A stretch of DNA of 64,000 nucleotides from Anaerolineales bacterium (GCA_003105035.1 PQAL01000011.1:1-64000); one strand, 5' to 3'. Positions 15,859-26,450 are shown, numbered from the stretch's first letter. Translations and numbers: made by a program. The notes: generated from the letters alone by a model not told the origin.

Positions 15859-16644
15859 ATGATGGATACCCCTGTTCAAACCGAAGCTCTGACCGTTTAC
15901 TCCCGCCCAGTCTCCTTGTCGCGCACCCCATCACACTACTGCCCAGGCTGCACGCATGGCATCGCACACCGCCTGATCGCAGAAATCCTGGATGAGATGG
16001 ACATCCGCGAGAAGACCATTGGGGTTGCACCCGTGGGTTGCAGTGTGTTTGCGTACAATTACTTCACCTTCGATTGGGTCGAAGCTGCCCACGGCCGCGC
16101 GCCCGCCATGGCCACCGGCATGAAACGCGTCCTACCTGATCGCTTCATCTTCACTTACCAAGGTGATGGTGACCTGGCATCGATCGGCATGAGCGAGATC
16201 ATGCACGTAGCCGGCCGTGGTGAAAATATCACCGTCATATTCATCAACAACGCGATTTATGGTATGACCGGTGGCCAGATGGCACCCACTACCCTTCCAG
16301 GTCAAAAAACCACCTCCTCGCCTCATGGCCGCGATGTGGAGACCATGGGATACCCATTGCACATGGCAGAAGTCCTCTCCAGGATGGATGGTGCCGGGTA
16401 TGTAGTCAGGCGTAGTTTGCATGACCCGAAGAACATCCGTATGGCCAAGAAGGCCATTCGCACAGCCTTCGAAACCCAAAAGCGCGGCCTGGGCTTCTCG
16501 ATGGTTGAGCTGCTCTCCACATGCAACACTAACTGGGGCGTGAGCGTGCAGGAATCGCTGACCTGGCTAGTCGACCATATGATCCCGGTGTACCCAATAC
16601 AAGACTTCAAGGTCTCTCTTGGCCTCGAAGGATTCAAGGCTTAG
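15859..16644 (+). CDS. 2-oxoacid:ferredoxin oxidoreductase, beta subunit
   Basis: 261 aa. Binds thiamine pyrophosphate: the Cys of HYCPGCTHG contacts a cluster or the cofactor in relatives, and [39 protein letters not shown] is the Mg/TPP motif (GDGD...NN). Two adjacent ATG codons (15859, 15862) are possible starts behind AAGGA. The second half of the active site comes from the alpha subunit. Confidence 0.94.
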   Translation: MMDTPVQTEALTVYSRPVSLSRTPSHYCPGCTHGIAHRLIAEILDEMDIREKTIGVAPVGCSVFAYNYFTFDWVEAAHGRAPAMATGMKRVLPDRFIFTYQGDGDLASIGMSEIMHVAGRGENITVIFINNAIYGMTGGQMAPTTLPGQKTTSSPHGRDVETMGYPLHMAEVLSRMDGAGYVVRRSLHDPKNIRMAKKAIRTAFETQKRGLGFSMVELLSTCNTNWGVSVQESLTWLVDHMIPVYPIQDFKVSLGLEGFKA

Positions 16645-16658
16645 AGGAGGAGCAGATT

Positions 16659-17267
16659 ATGCAGACTGAAGTCATCTTCTCTGGGTTTGGCGGTCAGGGT
16701 GCCCTGTTTGCTGGGCAGGTGCTGGCCTTTGCGGCCATGGATGCCGGTCATGCTGTAACCTGGATGCCCTCTTATGGGCCAGAGATGCGCGGTGGCACCG
16801 CTAATTGCACAGTGGTTATTGCTGATGAAGAAATTGGTTCACCCACCATAAAAAACCCAAAAGCTGCCGTGGTGATGAACCTTCCTTCACTGGACAAGTT
16901 CGAACCCCATATCGTCCCAGGCGGCGTGCTCATTGTTAATTCATCCCTGGTCAACCGCGACCCTGTCCGCACAGACATCACCTGGGTGATGATCCCCGCC
17001 CAGGAGATCGCCGAGACGATCGGACCCAGACGCTTGCTAAACATGGTCATGCTGGGAGCTTTGATCGAAAAATTGCCCATCCTGACCGTGGATGATTTGA
17101 AGGAAGCCCTGAGTCATCATCTACCTGAGCGGCATAAGAAATTATTGCCCAGTAATCTTTCAGCACTGGAACGTGGTGCAGCCTTCGCACGCGGCGAGTT
17201 TACGATCGAGAAGGCAGTATCTAGTAGCCAGGAGCCAGTCGAAACAATCGCCCCGACATCTGTTTAA
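16659..17267 (+). CDS. 2-oxoacid:ferredoxin oxidoreductase, gamma subunit
   Basis: 202 aa. FSGFGGQGALFAGQVLA and SYGPEMRGGTANCTVVIAD are the signatures of the gamma subunit, which binds the CoA. The last 25 residues are polar and not conserved. GAGGAGG stands 9 nt before the ATG. Last catalytic subunit of the operon. Confidence 0.93.
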   Translation: MQTEVIFSGFGGQGALFAGQVLAFAAMDAGHAVTWMPSYGPEMRGGTANCTVVIADEEIGSPTIKNPKAAVVMNLPSLDKFEPHIVPGGVLIVNSSLVNRDPVRTDITWVMIPAQEIAETIGPRRLLNMVMLGALIEKLPILTVDDLKEALSHHLPERHKKLLPSNLSALERGAAFARGEFTIEKAVSSSQEPVETIAPTSV

Positions 17268-17306
17268 AACCAGACCGGGTCTAAATAAACGCAGGAAGGA
17301 GCTCAC

Positions 17307-18023
17307 GTGGCCCAACGAAACCCATCCCTGCGAAAAGTGGGGTTCATCATATTTTCAGTTGCCATTGTTATGGCGGCACTTCTGATTCTAGTTAAGGCTG
17401 TCCCTGACCTCGAATCAACGTTGTATGGGTTCATCAAGTTTAACTACCCGCGTTTGTATTCATTATCCTGCCCGGTATTGATGACTCCTCTGGATCAGCT
17501 GCCAGTAACAATTCGCCTGCATAATTCACTTGATCGGAACTTAAAATGGTTCGTCGAAGCTCAGTTCAGTGCTCCAGGACTGATGGATACCTACGACCAA
17601 ACCCTGGAGTTACAGCCTGGGGAAACCCGCAAGCTGTCATGGCAGGTGGGTAAACAAAATATTGATCTCGGCAATTTTATCTTTGCACGTGTGTTCACTT
17701 CTGCCACCACTGCCTCTGGCATGCAGGAAGCCACCTGCGGGACATTCGTCTTGAAGTTGCCATTCTCTGGTGGGCCGGTTATATATTTCGCCACCCTGGC
17801 TATCACTGTGGTTGCAATTGGTGTGGGTTTCTTCCTATGGAAGCATAATGCAGAGCTGGGCGACCCCGGTCTGACCTCGCGCTTGTGGTGGATGAGTTTT
17901 ATGTGCCTGGTAATAGCGATAGGTTTCATCTCCACTTTGTTAGGCTTCTGGTTCTTGGCATTGGTAATGGTACTATTGATGGTGCTGACCACTGGTGTCT
18001 ATTTAATTCCTCACAAGGAGTAG
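17307..18023 (+). CDS. Membrane protein with external domain, unknown
   Basis: 238 aa, not recognised. One membrane helix at about 12-32, an external beta-rich region (35-150) with a pair of Cys, and three C-terminal helices (about 158-176, 190-212, 213-235). The external part has the look of an immunoglobulin-like domain that packs through LELQPGETRKLSWQV. GTG start with AAGGAG 6 nt upstream. It follows the oxidoreductase operon by 39 nt and may be co-transcribed, but nothing links the function. Confidence 0.7.
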   Translation: MAQRNPSLRKVGFIIFSVAIVMAALLILVKAVPDLESTLYGFIKFNYPRLYSLSCPVLMTPLDQLPVTIRLHNSLDRNLKWFVEAQFSAPGLMDTYDQTLELQPGETRKLSWQVGKQNIDLGNFIFARVFTSATTASGMQEATCGTFVLKLPFSGGPVIYFATLAITVVAIGVGFFLWKHNAELGDPGLTSRLWWMSFMCLVIAIGFISTLLGFWFLALVMVLLMVLTTGVYLIPHKE

Positions 18024-18216
18024 ACGATTATTTGGAGGAATTTTCGACGATCTGATATTTATACTCGCATTTTCATGAGATATCTAATTCGTGCACTAGT
18101 ATCACGTTTGCTTCTGAGCGATATTTGTGCACGATTCGAGGACGGCTTTTCATAATTCCATACCGTCATTTGTTGTAATGTATTCTTTCAACGCCTCCAA
18201 ATCATTTAATAAACAT

Positions 18217-18252
18217 AACAGGCTGCCGATGAGCGATCATCGACAGCCTGTT
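18217..18252 (-). terminator. Hairpin between convergent genes
   Basis: AACAGGCTG (18217-18225) pairs with CAGCCTGTT (18244-18252), continued inward by CGATGA (18227-18232) with TCATCG (18237-18242) across one mismatch; the loop is 4 nt. It lies 25 nt beyond the ppdK stop. The T-rich flank TTATGTTTATT fits minus-strand termination. The rest of 18024-18276 holds nothing I can name. Confidence 0.75.
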
Positions 18253-18276
18253 CTCAATAACTAGGAAAGAATTTTT

Positions 18277-21042
18277 CTACTTATCTTCGGCCAGTGCCTT
18301 TCCACTGTGCTTCAACGCTGCATGTGCTGCTGCCAGGCGAGCTATGGGTACGCGGAACGGTGAGCAGCTCACATAGTTATTCCCGGCAATGTGACAAAAC
18401 TCGATCGAATCAGGGTCGCCACCGTGCTCTCCGCAGATGCCCACCTCAAGCTCAGGGCGAGTCTTACGACCATCATCGATCGCCATCTGCATTAATCGTC
18501 CGACACCACTTCGGTCAATTGTCTGGAAGGGATTCCTGGGTAGAATGCCTTCGGCGATATAGGTCACCAGGAAGTTCCGCTCGGCATCATCTCGGCTGTA
18601 GCCGAAGGTCATCTGGGTCAGGTCATTGGTGCCAAAGGAGAAGAACTCGGCGTATTCAGCGATCTCTCCAGCAGTGACGGCCGCTCGGGGAATCTCGATC
18701 ATCGTGCCGAACTTATAAGTGAAGTTAACCTTCTTTTCTTTCATCACATCATCGGCAATCTTGACCAGGCGCGGCTGGATCCATTTTAGCTCATTAACGG
18801 TACCGGTCAGCGGGATCATCACCTCGGGCTTGACGACCACTTCCTCCAATGCACAGTCTGCAGCAGCTTCAAAGATCGCTCGCACCTGCATCTCGACGAT
18901 CTGCGGCATGTAAATGGATAGGCGTACACCGCGTAATCCCATCATCGGGTTGCTTTCATGCATCCCGCGAATATCAGCCAATAGCTTCTCTTGTTCCGCC
19001 AGGCCTTTCGTGTCACCCTTCACCCTTTTAGTGATCACCTCTTCGAACAGTTCCTCTTCAGGGGGCATAAACTCATGCAGTGGCGGATCAATTAAACGTA
19101 TGATCACCGGGTAGCCGTTCATGGCCCGGAACAGTCCGTCGAAATCGGAGCGTTGGTATGGCAGCAACTCATCCAGGGCAGCTTTACGCGCTTCGGGGGT
19201 TTCCGCCAGGATCATGCGCTGTACAATGGGCAGCCGTTCTTTTTCAAAGAACATATGCTCGGTGCGGCACAGGCCAATCCCCACCGCGCCATAATTTCGT
19301 GCTCTCTGGGCATCTTTGGGATAATCGGCGTTGGCCCACACCTGCAAGCCTTTGGAGGGCCAACCCGGAGCAAATTTCCGCATGCCAGGAATGGCGCAGA
19401 TGTCATCTGCCCATTTGAGCAAAGTCAGCAAGTCGGTCTGTTCTTCCAGGCTGGGAGCTGTGGTGGGGATCTGTCCTAAGAAAACCTCGCCGGTCGTCCC
19501 ATCAACCGAGATCCACTCGCCTTCTTTTACCATCTTTCCATCTACGGTCATCTGGCGAGCGTCCAGGTCGATCTTGATCTGGGAGGCACCCACCACGCAG
19601 GGGATACCAAATTGTCGGGCAACCACAGCTGCATGGGAGGTAGCACCACCTTCACTGGTCAGCACACCCTTAGCGGCAATCATGCCATGCACATCATCCG
19701 GCTTTGTGAACGGGCGGACCATAATGACATCCTGCTTCTCTTGCTTGGCGAATCGCTCAGCAGTATTGGCATCGAAATACACCTGGCCTACAGCCGCGCC
19801 GGGTGAAGCATTTACACCCTTCGCATACAAGCGCCCCGCTTTCTTGGCTTCGTCCTTGGCTTTGGTGTCATATTGCGGGTGTAAAAGGGTGTCCACCTGC
19901 TCAGGTGTCACGCGCAAGATGGCTTCTTCCTTGCTAATAAGACCTTCGTTGGCCATGTCCACGGCAATCTTCACCGCTGCCTTGGCAGTTCGCTTGCCAT
20001 TGCGGGTTTGGAGCATCCACAGCTTGCCGCGTTCGATGGTAAATTCCACATCCTGCATATCATGGTAATGTTTTTCAAGGCGCCCGGTGATTTCCATGAA
20101 TTGCTGATATGCCTCCGGCATATTTTCATTGAGTCGCTCAATTTTTTCGGCATTGCGGATGCCAGCCACCACATCCTCGCCCTGGGCATTGAGCAGATAT
20201 TCACCGAACATTTTCCGTTCACCGGTAGATGGATCGCGTGTGAATGCCACACCCGTACCCGAGTCATCTCCCATGTTGCCAAACACCATCGTGACGATGT
20301 TAACTGCGGTACCAAGATCATCTGGAATTCCGGTTGCTTTGCGGTAATCCACCGCACGCTTGCCATTCCAGCTCTTGAAGACTGCTTCCGTCGCCAGCTT
20401 GAGCTGTTCCTGTGGATCCTGAGGGAAATCAAAGCCTTTTTCCTTCTTAACCACGTCGCTAAATATCTTCGTGATGGCCTTCCAATCCTCAGCGGTCATA
20501 TCGGTATCTAGCTTATATCCCTTCTTGTGCTTATATTCAGCCAGTGGCTCTTCAAAGGCTTCATCAGCAATCCCCAAAACCACAGTGCCGAACATCTCTA
20601 CCAATCGGCGGTAAGAGTCGTACACGAAGCGCGGGTTATTGGTCAGCTTGACCAAACCTTCGGCAGTCACATCGGTTAATCCAATGTTGAGCACGGTGTC
20701 CATCATCCCGGGCATTGAAAACTTAGCGCCTGAGCGGCAGGAAACCAGCAGGGGGTTCTTCGGGTCCCCAAATTTCTTACCCGTCTGACGCTCCACCTTG
20801 CGCATGGCTTCCAGTTCCTGCTCCCACATGCCAGCTGGGAACTTACCCTCGGCCTGGTAGGAATTACAGGCCTCTGTAGTCACCGTGAACCCTGGTGGTA
20901 CCGGCACACCTGCACGGGTCATGTCGGCTAGCCCAGAACCCTTACCGCCCAATAAACCACGCACACCTTCCCAGCTGCCACTCAAATACTGCTCTGCCAG
21001 GTTTACTTCATCGAATGAATAAACCCACTTCTTTTCCGTCAT
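18277..21042 (-). CDS. ppdK: Pyruvate, phosphate dikinase
   Basis: 921 aa, standard length. N-terminal ATP-grasp nucleotide domain (GGKGSGLADMTRAGVPVPPGF at about 32, with FGNMGDDSGTGVAFTRDPSTGE), the central phosphohistidine domain with catalytic His in GGATSHAAVVARQFG (about 465), and the C-terminal PEP/pyruvate TIM barrel with GICGEHGGDP. It interconverts pyruvate + ATP + Pi with PEP + AMP + PPi. In anaerobes it works in gluconeogenesis or in PPi-linked glycolysis. It stands alone, with a 6-4-6 nt palindrome (21069-21084) just upstream of unknown role. Confidence 0.96.
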   Translation of the reverse strand: MTEKKWVYSFDEVNLAEQYLSGSWEGVRGLLGGKGSGLADMTRAGVPVPPGFTVTTEACNSYQAEGKFPAGMWEQELEAMRKVERQTGKKFGDPKNPLLVSCRSGAKFSMPGMMDTVLNIGLTDVTAEGLVKLTNNPRFVYDSYRRLVEMFGTVVLGIADEAFEEPLAEYKHKKGYKLDTDMTAEDWKAITKIFSDVVKKEKGFDFPQDPQEQLKLATEAVFKSWNGKRAVDYRKATGIPDDLGTAVNIVTMVFGNMGDDSGTGVAFTRDPSTGERKMFGEYLLNAQGEDVVAGIRNAEKIERLNENMPEAYQQFMEITGRLEKHYHDMQDVEFTIERGKLWMLQTRNGKRTAKAAVKIAVDMANEGLISKEEAILRVTPEQVDTLLHPQYDTKAKDEAKKAGRLYAKGVNASPGAAVGQVYFDANTAERFAKQEKQDVIMVRPFTKPDDVHGMIAAKGVLTSEGGATSHAAVVARQFGIPCVVGASQIKIDLDARQMTVDGKMVKEGEWISVDGTTGEVFLGQIPTTAPSLEEQTDLLTLLKWADDICAIPGMRKFAPGWPSKGLQVWANADYPKDAQRARNYGAVGIGLCRTEHMFFEKERLPIVQRMILAETPEARKAALDELLPYQRSDFDGLFRAMNGYPVIIRLIDPPLHEFMPPEEELFEEVITKRVKGDTKGLAEQEKLLADIRGMHESNPMMGLRGVRLSIYMPQIVEMQVRAIFEAAADCALEEVVVKPEVMIPLTGTVNELKWIQPRLVKIADDVMKEKKVNFTYKFGTMIEIPRAAVTAGEIAEYAEFFSFGTNDLTQMTFGYSRDDAERNFLVTYIAEGILPRNPFQTIDRSGVGRLMQMAIDDGRKTRPELEVGICGEHGGDPDSIEFCHIAGNNYVSCSPFRVPIARLAAAHAALKHSGKALAEDK

Positions 21043-21251
21043 TGATTGCCTCCATTAGCAAATAAGCTCTACAGAATACTGTAGTAAATTTCACATGATT
21101 GGAACAAACACAACCGCATAGTTTACCACAATCACTTTGAATCCTGATAGGAACATTGCGTTTTTTAAAATAGAATATATTATTAGCTTATCTTTATATT
21201 TGAATCGCTGGCTATTCCAATAAAAGCTCTTCCAGGATTAGGAGGTTGCGT

Positions 21252-21650
21252 ATGCCTGGCATAATTGATCCTGAAACTATAAATGTGATGGCTATACCGG
21301 GAATATGGTCACCGGTGCAATGGGAATTAACGGAAGAAGAACGTATTAATGAGCTGGAAGCCCAGACCGTGGCTGGATTGTTATGGTCAGTGGATATTCC
21401 CGAAGCAATCCTTCGCCTCTTGCTTCAGGAGGCGGAAATCACGCGTATCTTCGAGCCCCCTGAGAATTATGACCCTGAAATACAGGGAGAGTGGAACCCT
21501 GAGATAACCGCCAATGGTTTTAGAAATCCGATTGAGTTAGTGAAGGTTGAGCGTGAAACGAATTATCTCTATTTAGAATACAAATTGGGAGACTCAGCTT
21601 ATTGGTATATTGAGATCGAACCAGAAAAGGTAACCATTGCCAGGTTTTAA
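21252..21650 (+). CDS. Hypothetical acidic protein
   Basis: 132 aa, not recognised, acidic and without membrane segment or known motif. A helical first half (LTEEERINELEAQTVAGLL ... AILRLLLQEAEI) leads to a beta-rich second half (LYLEYKLGDSAYWYIEIEPEKVTIARF). AGGAGG lies 6 nt before ATG 21252, so this start is preferred over TTG 21246. Single gene between divergent ppdK and convergent mutS. The good ribosome site supports a real gene. Confidence 0.65.
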   Translation: MPGIIDPETINVMAIPGIWSPVQWELTEEERINELEAQTVAGLLWSVDIPEAILRLLLQEAEITRIFEPPENYDPEIQGEWNPEITANGFRNPIELVKVERETNYLYLEYKLGDSAYWYIEIEPEKVTIARF

Positions 21651-21725
21651 AAAATTTCGCCCTACAATGCACTACCATGGTAGGACGGTATTCTCCTGGT
21701 AAATGTTGAGAACTGAGCGAATCAG

Positions 21726-24338
21726 CTATTCATCTTCCAGGAATCTTTTTCTCCATTCATACAGCTTATTCAGGGCTTCAATCGGAGAAAGTCCATTAAT
21801 GTCCAGCTTTTTCAGCTCGTCCAGCAAGGGGTTGGTCTCCGGGAACAGCGCCATCTGGTGCGGCAGCTCGGGGTCGATTTTGACCGCCTTGCCGGATGAT
21901 TTTTCGAGCTGGAGCAGTATTTGCTCTGCCCGCTGCACCACCGGAGATGGCAGTCCGGCTAACTGGCCGACATGAATACCGTAAGATCGATCGGCACCTC
22001 CGGGGATGATCTTATGCAGAAAAACCACCTGCCCCCCACTCTCATTGACCGCCACGTTGTAATTTCGCACCCCAGGCAACAAGTCTGAAAGCTGCGTCAG
22101 CTCGTGGTAGTGAGTGGCAAACAGCGTCTTGGCGCGCAGTGCCGGATGGTTGTGGATGTACTCAACAACAGCCCAGGCAATTGATACCCCATCATAAGTG
22201 CTGGTTCCCCGGCCGATTTCATCCAGTATCAGGAGTGATCGATTACTGGCATGGTGCAGGATATTGGCGGTCTCGACCATCTCGACCATGAAGGTGGACT
22301 GGCCGGAATAGATCTCGTCCTGGGCACCGATGCGGGTGAAGATGCGGTCCACCAGGCCGATGCGGGCAGAAGCCGCAGGCACAAAACTGCCCATCTGGGC
22401 CATGAGCACGATCAGGGCTACCTGGCGCAAAAAAGTGCTTTTCCCCGACATATTGGGGCCAGTCAGGATGCGGATACGCTCACCTTCTTCGAAGATAGCG
22501 TCGTTGCTTACGAACCGCTCAGCCTTCAAGAAGTGCTCAACGACGGGATGCCGTCCTTCATGGATCTCGAGCAGGTCGTCGCTGACTACCTCGGGAAGCA
22601 CGTAAGACCCAAACGCGGCGACCTCTGCCAGGGAAGCCAGCACATCCAGCTCTGCCAGGGCGCGGGCAGTGCTTAATAATCGTCCGGAAGAAGCAGCCAG
22701 CTGCTCACACACCTGGTGGAACAGGCGGGCTTCGATATCGTGGATGGTTTCTTCCGCATTGAGCACCAGGGCTTCATATTCTTTCATCTCTGGTGTGATG
22801 TAACGTTCAGCGTTCACCAGGGTTTGCTTGCGGATATATTCGGGTGGCGCATTAACCGCATTGGCCCGCGAGATTTCAAGATAATAGCCAAAAATCTTGT
22901 TATACCCCACCTTGATGGTTTTAATGCCCGTGCGCTCGCGCTCCACCGTTTCAAGATTAGCGATCCATTCACGTGCATGCCTGGAGCGCTCAATCACTCC
23001 ATCTAATTCAGCCGAGAAACCATCGCGAATGACACCCACATTTTGTAAGGTTGCGGGAGGGTCATCTGCGATTGAGGTCTGGATCAACTTCAGCTCTTCC
23101 ATACAAGGGTCGAGAGTCTTCAAGACACAGGAAAGAGAGTTTTCCAGGACCCCAGATGTTGTTGGATCTGCACCTTTCTCTCCAACACCAAAAATATCAA
23201 GGATGCCCGGCAGGCGTTGCAGCGTTGAGCGCATGCCCACCAGGTCGCGTGGCTGGGCTGATCCACTCACCAGGCGGGTGGTCAGCCGTTCGAGATCGTT
23301 GAGCGGTTTCAGGGCTGCGCGCAGCTCCGCCCGCAACATGCCTTGGTTGAAGAGGTAATTGACGCCTTGCTGCCTGACACGAATGGCATCCACCTCCAGG
23401 AGCGGCTTGCTCACCCACTGGCGGATCTGACGTTTGCCCATGGGTGTAACGCAGCGGTCCAATTCACCCAACAGACTGCCTTGTACACTTCCATCACGGA
23501 TCGTTTCAGTCAGCTCCAGGTTGCGCCGGGTGGATGCATCCAGGGTCATGAACTCGGACGTCGCATATGTGTTTAGGTTCGAGAGCAAATTAAGCGCTGA
23601 CGCCTGGGTTTCCTTGAGATACTGTACGATCGTACCCGCTGCCATGATCGCCAGGGACATGCCGCGCAGACCAAATCCATCCAGTGAGGCCACTCGGAAG
23701 TGTTGCAGTAACGCATCCTGGCAGCGATCGAGCTCAAACCGCCACGGCTGCCAGGCGGTCAGATGACCAATCAGGTTGTCTGGAAGGATCAGGTTTTCAG
23801 GATAGATGATCTCTGCAGGGTGTAATCTGGTCAGCTCTGCCCGAAGAGCGATCTGGATATCGTCACTACTCAGCTCGGTCACCGCAAATTCGCCAGTGGA
23901 GATATCTGCGTAGGCTACACCGGCCAGGTCACCTTGGATCTGAACACAAGCCAGGTAGTTGTTTGCATCGCCAGGCAACAAGCCTGACTCGGTAACCGTG
24001 CCAGGTGTGACCACCCTGACGACCTGGCGAGGAAATATCCCCTTGACAGGTTGGTCTCCCACCTGTTCGCAGATGGCCACATGAAAACCGCGCTCGATCA
24101 GGCGTGCCAGGTAGTTCTCAGCCGCGTGGTGAGGTATGCCAGCTAGTGGAACCCGCACACCCTTACCAACGGGGCGGGAGGTCAGCACAATATCCAATTC
24201 CCTGGCCGCCACTTCGGCATCCTGGTCGAATGTCTCGTAAAAATCGCCCAACCTGAAGAACAGAATGGCATCGGGATACTGCCGCTTTATTTCCAGGTAT
24301 TGCTTGCGGATGGGGGTGATATCTTCAGTCTTGACCAT
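21726..24338 (-). CDS. mutS: DNA mismatch repair protein MutS
   Basis: 870 aa. The mismatch-contact Phe-X-Glu lies in FFRLGDFYETF near residue 25, followed by connector, lever and clamp domains, and the ATPase with Walker A GPNMSGKSTFLRQ, LILDEIGRGTSTYDG and ATHYHEL. It recognises mispairs and recruits MutL, which is encoded at 47828-49648. Start ATG 24338 is chosen because the longer N terminus to 24383 adds Arg-rich residues not seen in the family and AGAGG precedes 24338. Confidence 0.96.
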   Translation of the reverse strand: MVKTEDITPIRKQYLEIKRQYPDAILFFRLGDFYETFDQDAEVAARELDIVLTSRPVGKGVRVPLAGIPHHAAENYLARLIERGFHVAICEQVGDQPVKGIFPRQVVRVVTPGTVTESGLLPGDANNYLACVQIQGDLAGVAYADISTGEFAVTELSSDDIQIALRAELTRLHPAEIIYPENLILPDNLIGHLTAWQPWRFELDRCQDALLQHFRVASLDGFGLRGMSLAIMAAGTIVQYLKETQASALNLLSNLNTYATSEFMTLDASTRRNLELTETIRDGSVQGSLLGELDRCVTPMGKRQIRQWVSKPLLEVDAIRVRQQGVNYLFNQGMLRAELRAALKPLNDLERLTTRLVSGSAQPRDLVGMRSTLQRLPGILDIFGVGEKGADPTTSGVLENSLSCVLKTLDPCMEELKLIQTSIADDPPATLQNVGVIRDGFSAELDGVIERSRHAREWIANLETVERERTGIKTIKVGYNKIFGYYLEISRANAVNAPPEYIRKQTLVNAERYITPEMKEYEALVLNAEETIHDIEARLFHQVCEQLAASSGRLLSTARALAELDVLASLAEVAAFGSYVLPEVVSDDLLEIHEGRHPVVEHFLKAERFVSNDAIFEEGERIRILTGPNMSGKSTFLRQVALIVLMAQMGSFVPAASARIGLVDRIFTRIGAQDEIYSGQSTFMVEMVETANILHHASNRSLLILDEIGRGTSTYDGVSIAWAVVEYIHNHPALRAKTLFATHYHELTQLSDLLPGVRNYNVAVNESGGQVVFLHKIIPGGADRSYGIHVGQLAGLPSPVVQRAEQILLQLEKSSGKAVKIDPELPHQMALFPETNPLLDELKKLDINGLSPIEALNKLYEWRKRFLEDE

Positions 24339-24413
24339 TCTGCCTCTGGCTCTCATTCTAGTATGAGCCACCGAAATAGGCAAGGAAATGGAAGATTTTA
24401 ATCTCGCAGGTGA

Positions 24414-24442
24414 TTGTAATAATTGAGCGGCGAAGATATAAT
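24414..24442 (+). promoter_or_regulatory. Probable promoter of the MalK-type ATPase gene
   Basis: TTGTAA (24414-24419) and TATAAT (24437-24442) are 17 nt apart, 36 nt before the ATG at 24478. A second TATAAT (24451-24456) has no -35 partner. Confidence 0.55.
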
Positions 24443-24477
24443 TACTTCACTATAATCTACCGAAAGGAGAAAATCTG

Positions 24478-25578
24478 ATGGCTAGTGTCACGTACGATAA
24501 AGTATTTAAGCGGTTCGGTGAAGTCACCGCAGTGAACAATCTTAACCTTCAGGTCGCAGATAAGGAATTCCTGGTATTGGTGGGTCCATCCGGTTGCGGA
24601 AAAACCACTGCCCTGCGCCTGCTGGCAGGTCTGGAAGAGATCAGCGAAGGGCAGATCCTGATCGGTGACCGTATCGTAAATGATGTCGCCCCGAAAGACC
24701 GCGACATCGCCATGGTGTTCCAATCCTACGCACTCTACCCCCATATGACTGTGTATGACAACATGGCGTTCGGATTGAAATTACGCAAGACCCCTAAAGA
24801 AGAAATAAAGAAGAGAGTCACCCAGGCAGCAGAAACCCTGGGTATTCAGAACTTGCTGGACCGCAAGCCCCGCCAGCTATCTGGTGGACAACGCCAGCGT
24901 GTGGCGGTAGGTCGAGCTATCGTGCGTGAGCCAAAGGTTTTCCTCTTCGATGAGCCACTCTCCAACCTGGATGCGAAGCTACGCGTAGAAACTCGCGCAA
25001 ATCTCAGTAAGCTCCACCAGCAACTCCAGACGACGTTCATATACGTCACCCATGACCAGATCGAAGCTATGACCATGGCCTCCAGGATCGCGGTGATCAA
25101 CAAGGGCCTCCTCCAGCAAGTGGATACCCCTCAAATGCTCTATGATCACCCTGATAACCTCTTTGTTGCGGGCTTTATAGGCTCTCCTGCAATGAACTTC
25201 TTTAAAGCAAGGCTGGTTCAGGGTGATGGAAAATTATTCGTCGACGGCACATCTTTTAAGGTTGAAGTCCCTGATTCACGCAAAGAAGCTTACTCAAAGT
25301 ATGTTAATAAAGAGGTCATCATGGGAGTACGCCCTGAAGACATTCAGGATCCCAACTTCCTGCCACCGGGTATCATCCCTCAGCCCGTGGAAGGCAAGGT
25401 GGATGTAACTGAGCTGATGGGTAACGAGATCCAGCTATACATCACCAGCGGTGAGCACAGCTTTGTGGCCCGCGTTGACCCGCGCACCAAAGCCACAATG
25501 GGCCAGGAGCTTCAGGTGGTGTTCAATATGGGCAATATGCACCTGTTCGACCCTGAAACTGAGCAGGCGATTCGGTAA
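24478..25578 (+). CDS. ABC transporter ATPase, MalK/UgpC (CUT1) family
   Basis: 366 aa. Nucleotide domain with Walker [10 protein letters not shown] (38-46), signature [15 protein letters not shown], Walker [14 protein letters not shown], and the C-terminal TOBE/OB regulatory domain (about 240-360) seen in MalK and UgpC. Such ATPases drive uptake of sugars or glycerol phosphate. No permease or binding-protein gene is adjacent; in several bacterial groups one MalK-type ATPase serves several importers encoded elsewhere, and that is the likely case here. Confidence 0.92.
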   Translation: MASVTYDKVFKRFGEVTAVNNLNLQVADKEFLVLVGPSGCGKTTALRLLAGLEEISEGQILIGDRIVNDVAPKDRDIAMVFQSYALYPHMTVYDNMAFGLKLRKTPKEEIKKRVTQAAETLGIQNLLDRKPRQLSGGQRQRVAVGRAIVREPKVFLFDEPLSNLDAKLRVETRANLSKLHQQLQTTFIYVTHDQIEAMTMASRIAVINKGLLQQVDTPQMLYDHPDNLFVAGFIGSPAMNFFKARLVQGDGKLFVDGTSFKVEVPDSRKEAYSKYVNKEVIMGVRPEDIQDPNFLPPGIIPQPVEGKVDVTELMGNEIQLYITSGEHSFVARVDPRTKATMGQELQVVFNMGNMHLFDPETEQAIR

Positions 25579-25606
25579 TCTATCGAAAAGCTCAATATAT
25601 TACTTC

Positions 25607-25666
25607 AACGTCTCCCTGCAAATTCCTATCCGCTGTATCGGATCGGAAATAAAGCTCGGAGACGTT
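25607..25666. repeat. 9-bp inverted repeat between the ATPase gene and gpmA
   Basis: AACGTCTCC (25607-25615) is repeated inverted as GGAGACGTT (25658-25666) across 42 nt, with a small inner repeat CCG/CGG. It fills most of the 116-nt gap. It may fold into a long hairpin at the end of the upstream transcript or in the gpmA leader. Confidence 0.4.
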
Positions 25667-25694
25667 TATTATGTCAAGAAAAGGAAAACAATAA

Positions 25695-26450
25695 ATGAAC
25701 CCTACACATAAATTAGTATTGATACGGCATGGCCAAAGCACATGGAACCTGGAAAACCGGTTCACTGGTTGGACAGATGTAGGCCTGACTGCCCAGGGCG
25801 AAACTGAAGCCCATGAAGCCGGCAAGCTTTTGCGCGAAGGTGGATATTCTTTCGACCTAGCATACACCTCGGTGCTCAAACGGGCTATTAAGACCCTGTG
25901 GATCGTTATGGAAGAGATGGACCTGGAATGGCTCCCGGTGATCAATGCCTGGCAGCTGAACGAACGCCATTACGGGGCCTTGCAAGGTTTGAACAAGGCA
26001 GAAATGGCTGCCAAATTTGGCGAAGCTCAGGTAAAAATCTGGCGCAGAAGTTATGACATCCAGCCACCGGCCTTGGAATTGGATGACCCCCGCCATCCAA
26101 GGTTTGATCGTCGTTACGCAGGTCTACCTGCAGATCAATTACCACGCGCAGAATGCCTGAAGGATACCGTTGCCCGTATGCTACCCTATTGGCACGCTAC
26201 CATTGCCCCGACGGTAAAATCAGGGAAACAGGTAGTCGTCTGTGCGCACGGGAATAGCTTGCGCGCCCTGGTTAAATACCTGGATAATATCCCCGATAAC
26301 GAGATCGTTGAGCTGAATATCCCCACCGGGATTCCTTTGGTATACGAGCTTGATCAGGATTTGCGCCCTCTCAATCATTATTACCTGGGAGATCCTGAAG
26401 CTGTAAAAAAAGCTGCAGAAGCGGTGGCGAACCAGGGGAAAGCGAAATAG
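25695..26450 (+). CDS. gpmA: 2,3-bisphosphoglycerate-dependent phosphoglycerate mutase
   Basis: 251 aa. The catalytic His is in [18 protein letters not shown], the second His in [16 protein letters not shown], and [12 protein letters not shown] is the signature of the cofactor-dependent dPGM type, with the insert typical of tetramer or dimer forms. It interconverts 3- and 2-phosphoglycerate in glycolysis and gluconeogenesis. AGGA precedes the ATG. The gene is alone. Confidence 0.95.
   Translation: MNPTHKLVLIRHGQSTWNLENRFTGWTDVGLTAQGETEAHEAGKLLREGGYSFDLAYTSVLKRAIKTLWIVMEEMDLEWLPVINAWQLNERHYGALQGLNKAEMAAKFGEAQVKIWRRSYDIQPPALELDDPRHPRFDRRYAGLPADQLPRAECLKDTVARMLPYWHATIAPTVKSGKQVVVCAHGNSLRALVKYLDNIPDNEIVELNIPTGIPLVYELDQDLRPLNHYYLGDPEAVKKAAEAVANQGKAK

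Noticed and set aside
18024-18276. Small 26-codon frame at 18075 region
   Set aside because: No ribosome site, no conserved look, and the gap ends in a terminator hairpin.
19331-20068. 245-aa + strand frame inside ppdK
   Set aside because: Antisense to a strongly conserved PPDK region. Its length follows from the codon bias of the real gene.
21069-21084. CTACAG-N4-CTGTAG palindrome upstream of ppdK, considered as a LexA box
   Set aside because: Spacing is N4, not the N8 of the E. coli type or the Bacillus type, and there is no SOS gene next to it. Kept only as an unnamed palindrome.
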